A stretch of DNA of 64,000 nt from Parietichytrium sp. I65-24A (lineage: Eukaryota > Sar > Bigyra > Thraustochytrida > Thraustochytriidae): contig BLSF01000004.1 of the NCBI GenBank assembly GCA_012862575.1, forward strand, positions 496,001 to 560,000. The letters run 5' to 3'. The notes beneath the pieces are model-generated. The model was given only the letters and a program-made list of their open reading frames with translations. It ran no database searches and had not been told where the DNA came from. Below are positions 62,029 through 64,000 of the stretch, in pieces; position 1 is the stretch's first letter; each line of letters starts with the position of its first letter. Made by a program: the position numbers and the translations under genes.

Positions 62029-62385
62029 TTAGTGCAACATCTTTACTTTTTTTCTGCCCGGGCGCATTTTCTTCGTACGGTGCCCCTCTTTGTCCTCTGC
62101 GAACCTTGCTTGGTGCAAAAGCTTGGTCTTTAATGCGTGTCGAGCGATCCGTTTGCGATTTGTTGTTACTCGAGAGACAACTTGAATATTTTCATCAGGA
62201 CCCAAAGCTTCGACAAACATTGTCACTGCCTTATACTGAAACTGAGAAAAGTAGCGTATACTTGAACCGACCCTGGCACCCTCAAGCCAATGAGATGCGA
62301 GTAGTTCTTCATGAGCGCCAAGGCCGTTGGGCCAAGTGACGAAGAGAGAAGTGACATAGTTGTCGAAGGTGTCGATATCGAGCAA
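62029..62385 (-). CDS. Small basic protein, unrecognised, 5' end unresolved
   Basis: About 118 open codons ending just before the RPS23 3' end (62029 is 53 bases from the RPS23 stop). The frame has no early ATG: the first in-frame Met is about residue 56 (MFVEALGPDENIQ). It stays open upstream to about 62430 (PWSKRRSNGCQLLDIDTFDN), where AG acceptors occur, so an upstream exon is likely; candidate ATGs near 62500 precede a GTAAGG donor but give awkward phases or a tiny intron. The C-terminus is strongly basic (NRKRIARHALKTKLL, RTKKMRPGRKKVKMLH), suiting an RNA-binding or ribosome-associated protein. No family recognised. Confidence 0.42.
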   Translation of the reverse strand: MLDIDTFDNYVTSLFVTWPNGLGAHEELLASHWLEGARVGSSIRYFSQFQYKAVTMFVEALGPDENIQVVSRVTTNRKRIARHALKTKLLHQARFAEDKEGHRTKKMRPGRKKVKMLH

Positions 62386-62667
62386 CTGGCATCCATTGCT
62401 CCTGCGTTTGGACCAAGGAGTTGCTGGGACCTAAAGGTCGGCATCCGCCTCTTGAAGAACCTTACGAAAAGCGCATACTTCTTGAGAACCGAGTTGGGCC
62501 ATCGACAAAAGCCATTGATTCTTTTGTTGCGGGGATAGGAAAAGTAATTTGGCTATTTAGCAGGTAAAGTATCAGCCGAGAACTGAACAGGCTTCTGCTT
62601 TTTTTAGATCCTATACGTAAAAAAAGTGTTTGTGTTCAGGAAAGGACAAAAATAACTTCTACTGTGC

Positions 62668-63012
62668 TTAGTATGCGCCACCGTCACCTCCGAAGAGACC
62701 GCCACCGCCAACATCGACCTCTTCCTCAGCCTCCTCAGCCTTGTCCTCCTCAGCAGCAGCAGCAGCACCTCCAGCAGCAGCACCAGAGCTTCCAGATCCG
62801 CTTCCAGCAGCTCCCTGGATGGTCTTCATCTTTGCCTTACCAGCCTCGAGGAGTTCAGCAGCGTTCTTGCCCTCGAGAGCGGTAGCAACAGCGTCGAGCT
62901 TCTCATCCTCAATCTCGGATCCAGCCTTCTCAAGGAGAGCCTTGATGTCGTCTTTGCTTGGGTTCTCCTTGCCTCCGAGGACAAGGAGCATGTATGCTGC
63001 CAAGTACTTCAT
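62668..63012 (-). CDS. RPLP2: 60S acidic ribosomal protein P2
   Basis: A 114-residue protein: MKYLAAYMLLVLGGKENPSK start, helical dimerisation domain to about residue 60 (DDIKALLEKAG, LEGKNAAELLEAGKAKM), then an Ala/Gly/Ser hinge and an acidic tail. In place of the usual SDDDMGFGLFD terminus it ends VDVGGGGLFGGDGGAY. P1/P2 dimers form the ribosomal stalk that recruits translational GTPases. Length and domain order are normal. No intron in the coding part. A telomere-like motif lies about 520 bases upstream. Confidence 0.96.
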   Translation of the reverse strand: MKYLAAYMLLVLGGKENPSKDDIKALLEKAGSEIEDEKLDAVATALEGKNAAELLEAGKAKMKTIQGAAGSGSGSSGAAAGGAAAAAEEDKAEEAEEEVDVGGGGLFGGDGGAY

Positions 63013-64000
63013 TTTTGTCTATACACCAAAAACCATCGATTGACAATCACACACACAACAATCACCATTCCACGGGAATCACCATAGAAACAATCGCGAC
63101 GTATCGCCATGTCAGCACACAACATCCAACCACAAACATCCCAGCCCGCAGCCGCCCAAGCGCCGCGACAGATCCACAAAATGTCCAAATCTCAATCTCG
63201 GAAGTCGATCCATTGATCGCAAACCCGAGCTCCGAAACTGAGACAAAGACGACCCCACTCGCCACAACTCCCGAGCTGCCCGCCACTGCCGCCGTCCCGC
63301 TGCTCCAACTCACCTGTCTATAATGTCTCCCGGACAACAGCTCTCGTCTGCTATCTGCGTTCGCTTTGAGGGACCTACGTGACCTTCCACCCACCCATCT
63401 ACTCCGACTCAGCTCACACGCTCCCTTAGCCACCTCCTACCCTGACTCGTACTCAGAAAGATTAGGCAGAGCCCGTGGCCCTCGCCCTCGGTAGACGCTC
63501 TGGCAGGCCGCCCCAGACCGCTCGGGCCAGGGTAGGGTTAGGAAACTTCGCGTGTTCGCGAACAAAGAATTGAACTGAGGGCGGAACGAAAGGGAAGGGC
63601 TCTGCAGAACTGCTTTTCCGAGCAAAAATCGTCGGCGAATATCTGCGCAGGCGTGAAAAATGTGCAATCTGGAATCTCATTGACGTAATGGAGGAAGTAC
63701 TTTCTTTTTGTAAAGTTTCTATTTCAAAACGAGACGAGAAACTCGCGAGATAACTTAGATAACATCACTGACACGCATCATCAACTTGAATTTGGAAGGT
63801 ACTGACTGACTGACTGTGTGGTCTGTCGTGCGTTGTGTGTGTTTCGTTGTGTTGCTCTGAATTCTGAAATCTTTGCGAAAGATTTTCAAAGTTCGAGGGA
63901 CTGACAACAGAACTTTCTGACAAAGCAAGCAAAGTGGAAGCAGTGCTATAACTATAACATAAGAAGAGGGGTGTACTCACAGTTCTCGCGATACTGTACT
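63013..64000. other. Right-edge region upstream of RPLP2
   Basis: Holds the RPLP2 promoter, the telomere-like motif (63529-63542), a GGTACTGACTGACTGACTG tract (63798-63816) and a partial GTAC element near 63973. No gene recognised. Confidence 0.5.
63529..63542. promoter_or_regulatory. Telomere-like motif upstream of RPLP2
   Basis: AGGGTAGGGTTAGG on the plus strand (CCTAACCCTACCCT in coding orientation), about 520 bases before the ATG. Same AGGGTTAG/AGGGTAG words as at RPL38 and RPS23. Confidence 0.4.

Noticed and set aside
1-64000. tRNA or rRNA genes
   Set aside because: Scanning by eye for GGTTCRANNCC B-box motifs on both strands gave no candidate with a matching acceptor stem; a covariance-model scan would be needed to exclude them.

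Overview
The window is nuclear DNA from a unicellular eukaryote with few introns and closely packed genes on both strands. The eukaryotic signs are cytosolic ribosomal proteins (RPL38, RPS23, P2), eRF1, Mediator MED17, the snRNP cyclophilin PPIH, an ELM2/SANT-type corepressor, a V-ATPase assembly factor and spliceosomal introns (GTAAGT or GTGAGT donors, CTRAC-like branch points, AG acceptors). A full-length CFAP57 means the organism, or a life stage of it, builds motile cilia. eRF1 keeps NIKS and YxCxxxF, so the standard code is used. No plastid gene is present. I infer a flagellated intron-poor protist, possibly a stramenopile (for example labyrinthulomycete-like), with low certainty at the phylum level.

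Layout. 0.8-12 kb: a secreted C2/stanniocalcin-like membrane protein, RPF2, RPL38 (intron right after the ATG), a PX plus permuted-papain-fold protein, an ELM2/SANT-type protein with one intron, a HemK/PrmC methyltransferase and a BioD/Pta-N-like P-loop protein. 12-14.8 kb is gene-poor. 14.8-34 kb: an acidic coiled-coil protein with one intron, a sarcosine-oxidase-family flavoenzyme, a FAIM1-like protein with a prion-like tail, an APC polyamine-type transporter, a double-BSD protein, PPIH, a PP2C phosphatase, MED17, a TSUP transporter (one intron) and a VMA12/TMEM199 protein (two introns).

34.5-45 kb is the accessory part. It holds two large single-pass surface proteins (Cys-rich repeats; RCC1-like propeller with a repetitive stalk), an inverted decayed copy of part of the second, an assembly gap of 93 N, and unrecognised gene remnants. 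45-64 kb returns to conserved genes: a GFA-domain protein, a chalcone-isomerase-like membrane protein, CFAP57, eRF1, a polyQ PH-filamin protein, CYB5D2/neuferricin, RPS23 and RPLP2.

No operons, tRNA or rRNA genes, CRISPR arrays or intact mobile elements were seen. Neighbours share no pathway, though translation (three ribosomal proteins, RPF2, eRF1, HemK) is well represented. Intergenic DNA carries three recurring signals: GA tracts shortly upstream of many start codons, telomere-like TTAGGG motifs upstream of each of the three ribosomal protein genes, and a GTAC-centred palindrome family found outside genes.
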